Source of the DNA: Candidatus Eremiobacteraceae bacterium
GTDB taxonomy: Bacteria; Vulcanimicrobiota; Vulcanimicrobiia; Eremiobacterales; Eremiobacteraceae
Length of the DNA stretch: 61,544 nucleotides
Assembly: GCA_035295225.1 (NCBI GenBank)
Contig: DATGJI010000022.1
Location: 1 to 61,544, forward strand
Direction of reading: 5' to 3'
In this document: in pieces, positions 35,346-45,080 of the stretch
Layout: the number at the start of each line of letters is the position of its first letter
Numbering within the stretch: position 1 is the first letter of the stretch
Position numbers and translations under genes: made by a program
The notes under the pieces: generated by a model
Told to the model about the DNA's origin: nothing
Databases searched by the model: none
The model's input: the letters and a program-made list of their open reading frames with translations, nothing else

Positions 35346-36637
35346 CGCTCGATCCGGCAGCCGAACGCGGCGGACCAATGCGCGGCGAACGATGGGAACG
35401 ACGTCGCGATGCAATCGGCGTCATCGATCTCGATCGGCGAAGCCAGGGCTGCTGCGAGAGTCGCTGCCGTGAGTCCGATCCGGTGATCGCCGAGCGTGCC
35501 GACGCGCCCCGGCGCGCGCAGCGAACGACCTTCACCTACGATGAGACCGTCGTCGAGCTCGTCGACGCGAGCGCCAAAGGCGCGCAGAAGTCCGGCGGTT
35601 GCGGCGATGCGGTCGGATTCCTTGACGCGCAATTCGGCGGCGCCGCGAACCTCGAGGCGTACGCCGGCGAGCGCAGCAAGGGCGCAGAGCGCCGGGATCT
35701 CATCGATGCAGTTCGGCACATCGTCGGCGCCGATCTGGACAGAACGCAGCGGCGCGCCGCCGGCCACCGAGATATGCGCTCGCGGTTCATTGGAGAGAAT
35801 TTCCTCGTCGAGCGTTGCGAACTCGACGCCCATCCGCCGCATCACATCGAGTGCGGCGACGCGCGAAGGATTGACGCCGACATCGATAAGATCGGCGTTC
35901 GCGCGCGACGACATCGCGATGACGGTGATGAAGTAGACGGCGGCGGAGAGATCGCCCGGAATGAGGAGCTCTTCGATCGCCGTCAGTTCGCCCGGTTCGA
36001 TTCGCACGGTGTCCCCTCGCGAGTCGATCTTCACACCCATCGCGGAAAGCATCCGCTCCGTATGGTCGCGTGACGGGTGCGGGCTTTGCACGGTCGTCGC
36101 GCCGCCGGCCCGAAGACCGGCCAAGAGCAATGCCGACTTCACTTGAGCCGACGCGATCGGCAGACGGTAGTCGATTCCGCGCAATCGCCCCTCAGAGCGC
36201 GTGATCCGGACTGGCGGAGTTCCGGCGGTCGTCTCGATCGCAGCGCCCATCAAGCGGAGGGGTTGCGCCGCTCGTTCCATCGGCCGGCGGCGAAGGCTGA
36301 CGTCGCCGTCAAGCGTGCACGTGGTGCGCCCGGCGAGCAGTCCCATGGCGAGGCGGATGGTCGTGCCGGAATTGCCGCAGTCGACGTTCCCGGCTTCGCG
36401 TGCAAACGGTCGGCCGGTGACGCGAACAACGTCCGCGCTTTCTTCAATGGCAGCGCCGACCGAGCGCATCGCGGCGATGGTAGCCGCCACATCCTCTCCT
36501 CGATTGAGGCCGCGGATCGTCGTCGTGCCGCGCGCGCCGGCCGCCAACATCACGGCGCGATGCGAGATCGATTTGTCGCCCGGCACGCGGAAGTTCTTAC
36601 CAAAAGCGGTGGGCGCGCCCAATCGAAGAACGCTCAT
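35342..36637 (-). CDS. aroA: 3-phosphoshikimate 1-carboxyvinyltransferase (EPSP synthase)
   Basis: The start ATG 36637 gives MSVLRLGAPTAFGKNFRVPG and 431 residues, the normal length. Active-site segments are present: GDKSISHRAVMLAAGA, DCGNSGTTIRLAMG, SAQVKSALLLAGL, and KESDRIAATAGLLRAFGA. The enzyme joins shikimate 3-phosphate with phosphoenolpyruvate in aromatic amino acid synthesis and is the glyphosate target. The open frame upstream of 36637 has no family match. Confidence 0.97.
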   Translation of the reverse strand: MSVLRLGAPTAFGKNFRVPGDKSISHRAVMLAAGARGTTTIRGLNRGEDVAATIAAMRSVGAAIEESADVVRVTGRPFAREAGNVDCGNSGTTIRLAMGLLAGRTTCTLDGDVSLRRRPMERAAQPLRLMGAAIETTAGTPPVRITRSEGRLRGIDYRLPIASAQVKSALLLAGLRAGGATTVQSPHPSRDHTERMLSAMGVKIDSRGDTVRIEPGELTAIEELLIPGDLSAAVYFITVIAMSSRANADLIDVGVNPSRVAALDVMRRMGVEFATLDEEILSNEPRAHISVAGGAPLRSVQIGADDVPNCIDEIPALCALAALAGVRLEVRGAAELRVKESDRIAATAGLLRAFGARVDELDDGLIVGEGRSLRAPGRVGTLGDHRIGLTAATLAAALASPIEIDDADCIATSFPSFAAHWSAAFGCRIER

Positions 36638-36687
36638 CTCAAATCTCGATGCGCGTCTCCCGCGCACGCCACCTTTACGACGCCGGC

Positions 36688-36699
36688 CGACTATAGTCG
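36688..36699. promoter_or_regulatory. Palindromic candidate promoter between aroA and ctaA
   Basis: CGACTATAGTCG is a perfect 12-bp palindrome. It contains TATAGT on both strands, which could serve as -10 boxes of two divergent promoters for aroA (51 bp away) and ctaA (139 bp away). No clear -35 box supports either, so this is weak. Confidence 0.3.
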
Positions 36700-36837
36700 C
36701 ACGACCGGAATCCACGGGGCGGCGCGCGCAGAAAACGACGGGACAGGAGAACGGGTACGCGTACCCCAACGCAAACGAAAAGCGCGGGCAAGCAGCGCTT
36801 GCCCCTTGCGGTTAGTTAATCGAAAGGTCACGTCACG

Positions 36838-37734
36838 TTGGTCGCACTGAGACGCGTCAGCCTCGTCTCCGCCATCATGGCTTTTGCCCTGGTGGTCTGG
36901 GGAGCGGTCGTGCGCGTCAATGGCGCGGGTATGACCTGTCCGGATTGGCCGCGGTGCCAAGGAAGCTGGCTGCCCGCGCTCAACAATCCGACGTTGTACG
37001 AATGGTCGCACCGACTGGGTGCGCTCGCGGTCACCGCGATCATCATCGCGACGTTCGTGACAGCGCTCATCGCGCGCAAGCAAGCGCCCGCGGCATTCGC
37101 CGTTTCGTGCGGCAGCCTCGGGCTGATCGTCGCGCAGATCGGCGCCGGGGCGCTGACGATCGTCCTGCACAACAACCCGCCCAGCGTCGCGATCCACCTC
37201 GTGCTCGGTTTCCTGACATTCATAAGCCTACTCGTCGTGGCGGTCCTCGCATCGCAGACGCCCGCCGCCATGAGCGAACGCGAGGGCATGCAGAAAGCAC
37301 CGGCGAGCTTTGCGACGCTCGCACTGCTCACCACGGTATTGGCGTTCGCCGCGATCTTCGCAGCCGGACTCATGAGCGCGGCGAATGACGGCCTTGCCTG
37401 CATCGGATTTCCGCTGTGCAACGGGTGGGCCGGAGCCGCGAGCGCCGCGCAAATGATCCACATGGATCATCGTTTTGCCGCGTACGCCACCGCGATCGCG
37501 GTGACCGTGACGTTCATCGCGGCGCAGATCGGAAGCTGGACGCCGCGCAGCATCAAGGCACTGTCCTCCGCCGCCTTTGCGCTCGTCATTCTCCAAGTGG
37601 CGCTCGGCGTCGGCGCGGTCGCAACGCGACTCGACCCCCTCGTGCGCGTCGCGCATGAGGCGAACGGCGCGTTGCTTGCCGGGTCGCTCGTGCTGCTGAC
37701 GTACGGCGCTTTACGTAGGCCGGTGCTCGCATGA
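36838..37734 (+). CDS. ctaA: Heme A synthase (CtaA/COX15)
   Basis: The 298-residue membrane protein starts at TTG 36838. It has about eight helices, the heme-ligand histidines in WSHRLGAL, AIHLVLGF, HMDHRFAAY and VAHEANGALL, and two Cys pairs (CPDWPRC and CIGFPLC) as in Bacillus CtaA. It oxidises heme O to heme A for the caa3 oxidase encoded at 42297-46081. The stop overlaps ctaB by ATGA. Confidence 0.93.
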   Translation: MVALRRVSLVSAIMAFALVVWGAVVRVNGAGMTCPDWPRCQGSWLPALNNPTLYEWSHRLGALAVTAIIIATFVTALIARKQAPAAFAVSCGSLGLIVAQIGAGALTIVLHNNPPSVAIHLVLGFLTFISLLVVAVLASQTPAAMSEREGMQKAPASFATLALLTTVLAFAAIFAAGLMSAANDGLACIGFPLCNGWAGAASAAQMIHMDHRFAAYATAIAVTVTFIAAQIGSWTPRSIKALSSAAFALVILQVALGVGAVATRLDPLVRVAHEANGALLAGSLVLLTYGALRRPVLA

Positions 37735-38603
37735 ACACGATTCGCGACTATCTCGGCCTCACCAAGCCGAACGTGATGTCGCTGCTGTTGTTCACGACGT
37801 TCACCGCCATGATGATGGCGGTCGGCGGTTGGCCGACGATAGGTCTGGCGTTGTGGACGCTGCTCGGCGGCGCGCTGGCATCCGCCTCATCGGCGGCGAT
37901 CAACATGTATTTCGATCGCGATATCGATGCGGTGATGAAGCGCACGATGAAGCGACCTATTCCCAGCGGCCGCATAGCCCCGCGAAATGCGCTCGTCTTC
38001 GGGATCATCCTCGGCATCTGCGCGTTTGTCGAACTCAGCGTGACCGTGAACATCCTCGCAGCAACTCTGTCGGCGATCGGTATCCTTTACTATGTCTTCG
38101 TCTATACGATGTGGCTCAAGCGCTCGACGCCGAATAATATCGTCATCGGCGGTGCGGCGGGCGCCATTCCGCCGGTCGTCGGGTGGGCAGCCGTGACCAA
38201 TCATCTCGGCCTCACAGCGTTGCTCCTTTTCCTCATCGTCTTCGTCTGGACTCCGCCCCATTTCTGGGCGCTCGCGCTGATGAAGAAGGACGAGTACGCG
38301 CGCGTCGGGATTCCGATGCTGCCGTCGGTGCGCGGCGATGCCGAGACGAAGAAACAGATATTGCTCTATACCGCGGCGTTGACCGTCATCACGCTGATCC
38401 TTGTGCCGATGCACGTGATGGGGCTTCTGTATCTGGCCTGCGCCCTCGTATTGGACGCTATCTTTTTCGCCTTTGCCGTCTGGGTCGCGAGGACGGGGTC
38501 ACGACAGAGCGAGGGCCTCATGTATCGCTTCTCGATGCTCTACCTCGCGCTGCTTTTCGTCGCGATGGCGGCGGACCGGTTCGGCCACGGACCAGGCCTT
38601 TAG
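37731..38603 (+). CDS. ctaB: Protoheme IX farnesyltransferase (heme O synthase)
   Basis: The 290-residue UbiA-type prenyltransferase has the first Asp-rich motif in NMYFDRDIDAVMKRT and the second in WTPPHFWALALMKKDEYARV, and about nine membrane helices. It attaches a farnesyl group to heme B, making heme O for CtaA. It overlaps ctaA by 4 nt and is followed directly by an MFS gene. Confidence 0.96.
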   Translation: MNTIRDYLGLTKPNVMSLLLFTTFTAMMMAVGGWPTIGLALWTLLGGALASASSAAINMYFDRDIDAVMKRTMKRPIPSGRIAPRNALVFGIILGICAFVELSVTVNILAATLSAIGILYYVFVYTMWLKRSTPNNIVIGGAAGAIPPVVGWAAVTNHLGLTALLLFLIVFVWTPPHFWALALMKKDEYARVGIPMLPSVRGDAETKKQILLYTAALTVITLILVPMHVMGLLYLACALVLDAIFFAFAVWVARTGSRQSEGLMYRFSMLYLALLFVAMAADRFGHGPGL

Positions 38604-40076
38604 ATGAGCGACGCGGCCCGCGCCGCGACGCAGGCGCGCGCACCGCTCATGCGGCCGCTCCTCTTCGGCGTCTTCGCGCGGGCTCTGCCGCTGACGATGC
38701 TCGGTCCGCTTCTGCCGGGCATCGCGACATCGCTCGGAGCGACGCTTGCGCAAGTCGGCTGGATCGTCGCCACGTACGCGACCGGTTCTCTGATAGCCCA
38801 GCCGATCATGGGCCGTTTGGCGGACGAGCGCGGCAGAAAACGCATTTTCTTCGTGTGCATAGCGCTGTTCGGCGCGGGATCGCTCGCGAGCGCCCTTGCC
38901 ACATCGCTTCCATTGCTGATCATCGGCCGCATCGTCCAGGCGCTCGGTGCGGGTGGAATCCAACCGGTTGCAACCGCGATCATCGCGAGCCGGCTCGAGC
39001 CGCAGCGCCAGGGCGGCGCGATCGGCGCGCTCTACGGCGCATTCGGACTCGGCACGATGGCCGGCGCGCTCTGCGGCGGCGGGCTCGTGGCCGCTGCGGT
39101 CGCCCTCGCACCGCGGACGACGGGTTGGATCTCGGATGACCTGCGCGGTTTTCCGTGGCACCTCGTCTTCTGGCTGAACGTGCTGCTCGCGATCGCTGCC
39201 GCCGCGCTGGCACGCTCCCTGCCGGGCGATCGCCCTCGCGCAGACCTCCGACCACGCGGTAACGACCCTTCCGGCATCGCGCTCATCGTCGCCATCGCCG
39301 CAGCATTGATGGTCGCCGCGACGAATCCCGACGGAATCGGGGCGTGGGGTATCGCCGCGACGATTGCGTTGGCCGCCTTGTTCGTCATCGTAGAGCGTCG
39401 CAGCCGCGCGCCGGTGATCGATCCGGCGCTCTTCGCTTCGCGCGGACCAGCACTCGTATATTGGATCGCGCTTGGCTTCGGCGTACCGAGCTTCACGCTG
39501 ACCATCTATTCGGCCACATTCCTCATCATGCGCTATAACGCGTCGCCCGAACAGGCCGGCGTGGCGTTGTTTGCCCTGGCCGCCGCCTATGTGGCGAGCG
39601 CGATCGCCGGCGGAGCGCTGATATCGCGTGTGAATTTTCGCGCACTCCTGGTCTGCGCTGCGTGCGTCGTCGCGCTCGGCGTATTTTGGCTCGCGATCTC
39701 GACGTCGATGCTCATCGCGATCATCGCGATGGCTGTAGGAGGCATCGGTCTCGGTCTTGCATCCGCGCCGCCGAATGCGCTGCTCTTGCGTTATGTGAAA
39801 CGCGATCGCGCGGGATCGGCGACCGGCGTTGCAAGCATGCTTGCGACGTCGGGAGCGATCACAGCACCGGCCCTCATCGGCACGTTCCTCGCGCACTGGA
39901 GGAGCGGCGACGCGATCGACGCGATGCGTGCGGCGCTTTATGCGTGCGCGATTGTCGCGGCACTCTGTGCGGCGCTTGCGGCGACACTGCCGGAGCCGGA
40001 CGACGTCGAGGAAAGAACCGGCTCTCCGGACAACCGAAGCCGTGGCGTGGAATTTGTCCGAGGAATGCATCCTTAA
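38604..40076 (+). CDS. MFS transporter, probably drug efflux (DHA2-like)
   Basis: At 490 residues with about 14 hydrophobic segments it fits the DHA2 class. Motif A appears as GRLADERGRKRIFF after TM2 and the N-terminal half has GPLLPGIATSLGATLAQVGW. Members export drugs, dyes or metabolites using the proton gradient. It starts directly after ctaB and overlaps the next gene by TAATG, so it may be transcribed with the heme genes. Confidence 0.85.
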   Translation: MSDAARAATQARAPLMRPLLFGVFARALPLTMLGPLLPGIATSLGATLAQVGWIVATYATGSLIAQPIMGRLADERGRKRIFFVCIALFGAGSLASALATSLPLLIIGRIVQALGAGGIQPVATAIIASRLEPQRQGGAIGALYGAFGLGTMAGALCGGGLVAAAVALAPRTTGWISDDLRGFPWHLVFWLNVLLAIAAAALARSLPGDRPRADLRPRGNDPSGIALIVAIAAALMVAATNPDGIGAWGIAATIALAALFVIVERRSRAPVIDPALFASRGPALVYWIALGFGVPSFTLTIYSATFLIMRYNASPEQAGVALFALAAAYVASAIAGGALISRVNFRALLVCAACVVALGVFWLAISTSMLIAIIAMAVGGIGLGLASAPPNALLLRYVKRDRAGSATGVASMLATSGAITAPALIGTFLAHWRSGDAIDAMRAALYACAIVAALCAALAATLPEPDDVEERTGSPDNRSRGVEFVRGMHP

Positions 40077-42058
40077 TGAATGTCCGTAACGGCGCGTTCT
40101 GTCTCGCCATCATGATCGCGTTTGGCGCTCCGGCGGTCGCGCGTCCGTTCGAGCTGACCGATATGCGCCGTGTTGTCGACATCTCCAATCCTGTTCTCTC
40201 TCCGAACGGCGCTCAGATCGCCGCCGTCGTCGCCCGCGTGAATTGGTCGCAGGACCGGCGGGACGACTCGCTCGTGCTGTTCGACGTGGCGAGCGGCGCG
40301 CAGCGCACGCTGACGCGCGATCGGGAAGGCGTTTCGTCACCGCTCTGGTCGCCATCCGGCGACCGGATCGCATTCATCGCGGATGACGCCGACGGCACGG
40401 CGCAGATCTACGCGATGCCGATGGCCGGCGGCGACGCCGTCCAAGTCACCAAGTCTCACGACGACGTCGAGCAGTTCGCGTGGCGTCCGGACGGCGCGCG
40501 CATCGCATTCGTCACGCGCGACGTGCCCGATAACGATTCGTCTACGACGCATCTCGATGCATTCGACGTCGGTGACAACGATTACATGATCAAATCGAGC
40601 TCGCCGCCGTCGCATCTTTGGCTGGCCGCCCCCGACGGCTCTTGGAGCAAGCGCCTGACGAGCGGCACCTGGAGCATCTCGTCGCTCGACGGCGGCGCGG
40701 GTTCGGGGTTCTCGTGGTCGCCGGATGGCCGGACGATCGCGATCACACGCCTTCCGAACGCTGTGTACGGCGATAGCGATCCCGCGACGGTGGCACTCGT
40801 GGACGCCAAAACCGGCGCTACACGCGACGTGCCCGGCCAGCGCGCGTTTGATGTTGGGCCGGAGTACTCGCCCGACGGCACGCGGCTCGCCGTGCAGTGG
40901 TATCGACACGGCACGTTCAACAGCGATGCGTCTCTCGTCGCGATGCCGGTCCGCGGCGGCGCCGGCCGTCTCTTGATGCCGGCCGTGGACCGCAACATCG
41001 ATTGGTACCGCTGGCAGCCGGCAGCCGGCGGCGGGCTCTATGCGAGCGGCGACGACGGCCCGCGCGTCTCGCTGTGGTTCGCATCGTCGAGCGGGAGTGT
41101 TCGAAAGGTAGATCTGGGCGACGTCGTTTTCGGCAACGATGCCGACGTGGCATCAAACGGCGCGGTAGCGTTCGTCGGGACCACACCACGCGATCCCGTC
41201 GAACTGTACTACCTTTCTTCGGCAGGTGCGCGTCCGCGGAAATTGACCGCGCTGAACGCTCCGATCGCGTCGCTCACGCTTGGTGCGATGCGAGAGATCA
41301 CCTGGAAGGGGCCGAACGGATTTGCCGAAGATGGCATCTTGACGACGCCCCCGGGATTTTCACCATCGAGGCGGTATCCGATGGTCGTCAACGTACACGG
41401 CGGCCCTCAAGGCGCTGACGGCCTTGCATTCGATGAGCTCGATCAGCTCTTGGCCGCCGGCGGCTTCGTCGTGTTCCAGCCGAACTACCGCGGCAGCACG
41501 AATCTCGGCGATGCGTATCAGCACGCGATCTATCGCGACGGCGGTGACGGGCCTGGAAAGGACGTCATGGCCGGCGTGGCAGCGGTGGAGCGGTTGGGAT
41601 TTGTGGATTCTACCCGCCTATCGGTCTCCGGCTGGTCCTACGGCGGATACATGACCTCTTGGCTGAGCGGTCACTACCCGGTCTGGAAGGCTGCGATAGA
41701 AGGAGCGGCACTCGACTACTATCCGCTCGACTACACGATCGCCTGGTATCAGCGAGGTGACGCGCAAGATTTCTTCGGCGGCGGCCCGTACGATCCGAAA
41801 ACCGCGGCGATGTGGATCGAACAATCGCCGCTCACCTACGCGAAGTACGTCAAGGCGCCCACGCTGATCCTCGCCGATACGGGCGACGCGAACGTGCCGA
41901 TCGTGAACTCGTATATGATGTACCACGCGCTGGCCGACTACGGCGTGACCGTGCAGTTCGTCGCATACCCGGTGCAGTCGCATTTCCCGGATGACCCCGT
42001 TCTCGTGTCCGATGTCTACCGGCGCTGGGTCGAGTGGCTGACGAAGTATGCGCACTAG
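40076..42058 (+). CDS. Secreted S9-family serine peptidase (prolyl oligopeptidase type)
   Basis: ATG 40076 overlaps the MFS stop. The 660-residue protein has a signal peptide (FCLAIMIAFGAPAVA), an N-terminal beta-propeller with TolB-like repeats (LSPNGAQIAAV, WSPSGDRIAFIADDADG, WSPDGRTIAITR), and an alpha/beta hydrolase domain. The nucleophile serine is in GWSYGGYM, the acid in ADTGDANVPI and the histidine in VQSHFPDD. It probably cleaves short peptides outside the cytoplasm. Confidence 0.93.
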   Translation: MNVRNGAFCLAIMIAFGAPAVARPFELTDMRRVVDISNPVLSPNGAQIAAVVARVNWSQDRRDDSLVLFDVASGAQRTLTRDREGVSSPLWSPSGDRIAFIADDADGTAQIYAMPMAGGDAVQVTKSHDDVEQFAWRPDGARIAFVTRDVPDNDSSTTHLDAFDVGDNDYMIKSSSPPSHLWLAAPDGSWSKRLTSGTWSISSLDGGAGSGFSWSPDGRTIAITRLPNAVYGDSDPATVALVDAKTGATRDVPGQRAFDVGPEYSPDGTRLAVQWYRHGTFNSDASLVAMPVRGGAGRLLMPAVDRNIDWYRWQPAAGGGLYASGDDGPRVSLWFASSSGSVRKVDLGDVVFGNDADVASNGAVAFVGTTPRDPVELYYLSSAGARPRKLTALNAPIASLTLGAMREITWKGPNGFAEDGILTTPPGFSPSRRYPMVVNVHGGPQGADGLAFDELDQLLAAGGFVVFQPNYRGSTNLGDAYQHAIYRDGGDGPGKDVMAGVAAVERLGFVDSTRLSVSGWSYGGYMTSWLSGHYPVWKAAIEGAALDYYPLDYTIAWYQRGDAQDFFGGGPYDPKTAAMWIEQSPLTYAKYVKAPTLILADTGDANVPIVNSYMMYHALADYGVTVQFVAYPVQSHFPDDPVLVSDVYRRWVEWLTKYAH

Positions 42059-42098
42059 GGTATTGAGGGGCGCCTGCGAATACGTTGACACTCCTTCG

Positions 42099-42183
42099 GC
42101 CGAAGTGGCGGAACTGGCAGACGCACGCGACTCAAAATCGCGCGAGGCAACCCCTCATGTGGGTTCGATTCCCACCTTCGGCA
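42099..42183 (+). tRNA. tRNA-Leu, anticodon CAA
   Basis: The 85-nt class II cloverleaf has acceptor stem GCCGAAG/CTTCGGC with discriminator A, anticodon loop CTCAAAA (anticodon CAA, reading UUG), a long variable arm and T loop GTTCGATTC. The CCA end is not encoded. It lies alone between the S9 peptidase and the oxidase operon. Confidence 0.95.
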
Positions 42184-42296
42184 AGTGCGACAATTTCAAC
42201 AGGCGTTTCGACTCGCAATCCGAGGTGTGACCGCGTGCCTCGTATAACGTTCGCGGCACGAGCGCGTTCGAAGAGAGAGAAGAGAGAGCGGCAGCT

Positions 42297-43382
42297 TTGA
42301 GTCACGATCAGGATCAGAACAAGTTAGATGGCGGCTTTTGGCGAGCCGTCATCGTCATGGGAATCATCAGCGCCCTCGGGATGTGGGGCATTGTCGTATT
42401 TCCTATTGAAGACTATCTGAAGGAAGCCGCGCAGCAGGCCGCCGACATCGATTGGCTGTTCAAGTTCATGGCGTTCTTCAGCGTGCCGATCCTCGTCTAC
42501 GTGAACGGTTTCATCATCTATTTCGTGGTCCGATACCGCAAGCGGGCGTCGGATTCGATTCAGGCGACCGGCTCGCCGATCCACGATCATGCCGGTCTGG
42601 AGACGTGGTGGACCATCATTCCGGCGGCGCTCATGCTGGCGCTCGGTCTGCTGAGCTACAATGTGCTGCCGAAATACTACGGCGCGCAGGCGGCAACCGT
42701 CACGATGGAAGCGATCGGCCACAAGTGGGATTACGAATTTCGCTACCCTGGGCTCACGCAATCGGTCTACAACGATCTCTATCTTCCGATAAACGTCCCC
42801 GTCACCATCGACATAACGTCGGCCGAAGCGCGCGCAGATGACGCGGTCATCCATTCCTTCTGGGTTCCGGAATTCCGCATCAAACAAGACATGGTGCCGG
42901 GCATGGTCGTGCCGATTCATTTCACGCCCAATCGCCCCGGAACGTACCGAATCATCTGCACCGAGTTCTGCGGGGTCGGGCATTCGCATATGTGGGGGAG
43001 CGTTCACATCGTCTCGCAAGCGGAATTCGACGCCTGGTTCGCGGCGCAACAGAAGCAGGGTGCGAGCGGCGGTCCGCGCATCAACGTCGCGACCGGCGAT
43101 GCCGGCGCCGGCCAAGCGCTTTTCCAACAGAAGTGCTCAGTATGTCACAATGCGGCGCCGTTCGACCAGCGCAAAGTCGGGCCGGGCCTGGCAGATATTT
43201 TCGACGATCCGCAACACCCGACGCTCGTCGACGCGAAGAAGGCTAACCCCGCCGATGTGGCCGAGATTTTGGAAAAGGGGTACACGGGCAGCATGGGATC
43301 GATGCCGAACATGCAGGCCAACGGATTATCGAGCACGGACATCGCAAATCTCATAGCCTACTTGAAGACGCTTCACAAATGA
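42297..43382 (+). CDS. ctaC: Cytochrome c oxidase subunit II with fused cytochrome c (caa3)
   Basis: The 361-residue subunit starts at TTG 42297. Two membrane helices lie in residues 10-110. The CuA domain shows the histidine in HSFWVPEF and CTEFCGVGHSHM (two Cys, His, Met). A cytochrome c domain follows, with heme motif CSVCH near residue 280 and an axial Met in MGSMPNM. The fused cytochrome makes this a caa3-type enzyme. No Sco-dependent feature is needed to read this, but an SCO1-like gene is at 47043. Confidence 0.96.
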   Translation: MSHDQDQNKLDGGFWRAVIVMGIISALGMWGIVVFPIEDYLKEAAQQAADIDWLFKFMAFFSVPILVYVNGFIIYFVVRYRKRASDSIQATGSPIHDHAGLETWWTIIPAALMLALGLLSYNVLPKYYGAQAATVTMEAIGHKWDYEFRYPGLTQSVYNDLYLPINVPVTIDITSAEARADDAVIHSFWVPEFRIKQDMVPGMVVPIHFTPNRPGTYRIICTEFCGVGHSHMWGSVHIVSQAEFDAWFAAQQKQGASGGPRINVATGDAGAGQALFQQKCSVCHNAAPFDQRKVGPGLADIFDDPQHPTLVDAKKANPADVAEILEKGYTGSMGSMPNMQANGLSSTDIANLIAYLKTLHK

Positions 43383-43401
43383 AGAGGACGAACTAAAGTA
43401 C

Positions 43402-45060
43402 ATGGCTGTCGTCGAAGTCTCCCACGCAACGAGCGACCACATCCATCCGCCGCCGGAGACGTTCGTCCAGAAATACGTGTTCAGCTTCGATCACAAAGTG
43501 ATCGCGGTGCAGTATTTCATCACCACCGGGTTGTTCTTCGTCTTGGCCGGGTTGCTCGCGGAGCTCATGCGTGCGCAGCTCGCCGGCCCTAACAATCACG
43601 TGCTGAGCGTGACGATGTACAATCAGGCGTACAGCGTGCACGGGTCGGCGATGGTGTGGCTCGTCATCATTCCGGTGCTGACGGGCGCGTTCGGCAACTT
43701 GATCATGCCGCTGCAGATCGGCGCTCGCGACGTCGCGTTCCCGTGGCTCAACATGTTCAGCTTCTGGCTGTTCCCGCCGGCCGGCATCCTGCTCTTCGGA
43801 AGTTTTCTCCTCGGAGCGCCAGAAGCCGGTTGGACCGAATACCCCCCGATCAGCCTGCAAGAACCGGCCGGAACGAGCATGTGGTGCGCGGCCATCTTTC
43901 TCGTGGGTGTGTCGAGCACGATCACCGGACTAAACTTCTTGGTCACCATCATCAAGATGCGCGCGCCCGGCATGACGTGGACGCGTATGCCTCTCTTCGT
44001 GTGGGCCACGGCGGTCACGGCGTTCTTGTCGTTCATCGCAACGGCGAACCTGTCCGCGGCCCTGCTGGCGCTCTTCATAGAACGCACGTTCAACGTGCCG
44101 TACTACGATCCGTCGCGCGGCGGCAGTCCAGTCGTCTGGCAACACGTTTTCTGGTTCTACTCGCACCCTGCCGTCTACATCATGGTCTTGCCGGCCTTCG
44201 GCATCATATCGGAGATCATTCCGACATTTGCGAGAAGGCCGATCTTCGGATACAAGGCCATCGCCTATTCGTCCACCGCGATCGGATTGATGTCGTTCAT
44301 GGTCTGGGCGCACCACATGTTCACGAGCGGCCTCGCGCAGTGGGTCCAGTTGCCGTTCATGATCTTGACCATGGCGATCGCCGTACCGACCGGGGTCAAG
44401 GTGTTCAGCTGGGTGGCCACGCTGTGGGCCGGGAAGATCCGGTTGGCATCGCCGCTGCTCTTCGTCCTCGGCTTCCTGAGCACGTTCACGTTCGGCGGCA
44501 TCACAGGGATATTCTTGGCGTCCGTGCCGGCGGATATCCACGAGCACGCGACCTATTTCGTCGTCGCCCATCTTCATTACGTGTTGTTCGGCGGCAGCGT
44601 GTTCGGGATATTCGCGGGCCTATATTATTGGTGGCCCAAGATGACGGGCCGCATGCTCGATGAGGGATTGGCGAAGCTGCATTTTTGGACGATGTTCATC
44701 AGCTTCAACGCCACCTTTTTGCCCATGCACTGGATCGGATTGTTCGGCATGCCGCGCCGCGTCGCAACGTACGATCCGGTCTACGGCGATACAAATCTGT
44801 TCATCTCGATCTCGGCGTTCGTGCTCGGCGCATCCATGCTGATCTTTGCCTATAACGCGCTTCGCAGCGCGAGACGCGGCGAGCTCGCGGGTCCGAACCC
44901 ATGGGGTGCGCGCACGCTCGAATGGATGATACCGTCGCCTCCGCCGTACTACAATTTCGACCGCATACCGATCGTGCTCGCCGCGCCCTATGACTATGGC
45001 CAACCGCTGCCATATCGCGAAGTGGCGCCCGAGTATCTCGCTGCGGTTCCTCGGTTCTAA
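43402..45060 (+). CDS. ctaD: Cytochrome c oxidase subunit I, A2-type
   Basis: The 552-residue subunit has 12 or more helices and the heme and CuB ligands: HGSAMVWLVIIP, WQHVFWFYSHPAVY, WAHHMF and HEHATYFVVAHLHYVLFGG (about residue 380). At the D-channel end the usual Glu of GHPEVY is replaced: Tyr 253-Ser 254 precede HPAVY, the hallmark of A2-type oxidases. The protein reduces O2 to water while pumping protons. Confidence 0.97.
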   Translation: MAVVEVSHATSDHIHPPPETFVQKYVFSFDHKVIAVQYFITTGLFFVLAGLLAELMRAQLAGPNNHVLSVTMYNQAYSVHGSAMVWLVIIPVLTGAFGNLIMPLQIGARDVAFPWLNMFSFWLFPPAGILLFGSFLLGAPEAGWTEYPPISLQEPAGTSMWCAAIFLVGVSSTITGLNFLVTIIKMRAPGMTWTRMPLFVWATAVTAFLSFIATANLSAALLALFIERTFNVPYYDPSRGGSPVVWQHVFWFYSHPAVYIMVLPAFGIISEIIPTFARRPIFGYKAIAYSSTAIGLMSFMVWAHHMFTSGLAQWVQLPFMILTMAIAVPTGVKVFSWVATLWAGKIRLASPLLFVLGFLSTFTFGGITGIFLASVPADIHEHATYFVVAHLHYVLFGGSVFGIFAGLYYWWPKMTGRMLDEGLAKLHFWTMFISFNATFLPMHWIGLFGMPRRVATYDPVYGDTNLFISISAFVLGASMLIFAYNALRSARRGELAGPNPWGARTLEWMIPSPPPYYNFDRIPIVLAAPYDYGQPLPYREVAPEYLAAVPRF

Positions 45061-45080
45061 AGGAGAAGAGCACAGGCACG

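Noticed and set aside
42048-42300. Small open frames over the tRNA-Leu region
   Set aside because: They run through a good tRNA cloverleaf and have no family match.
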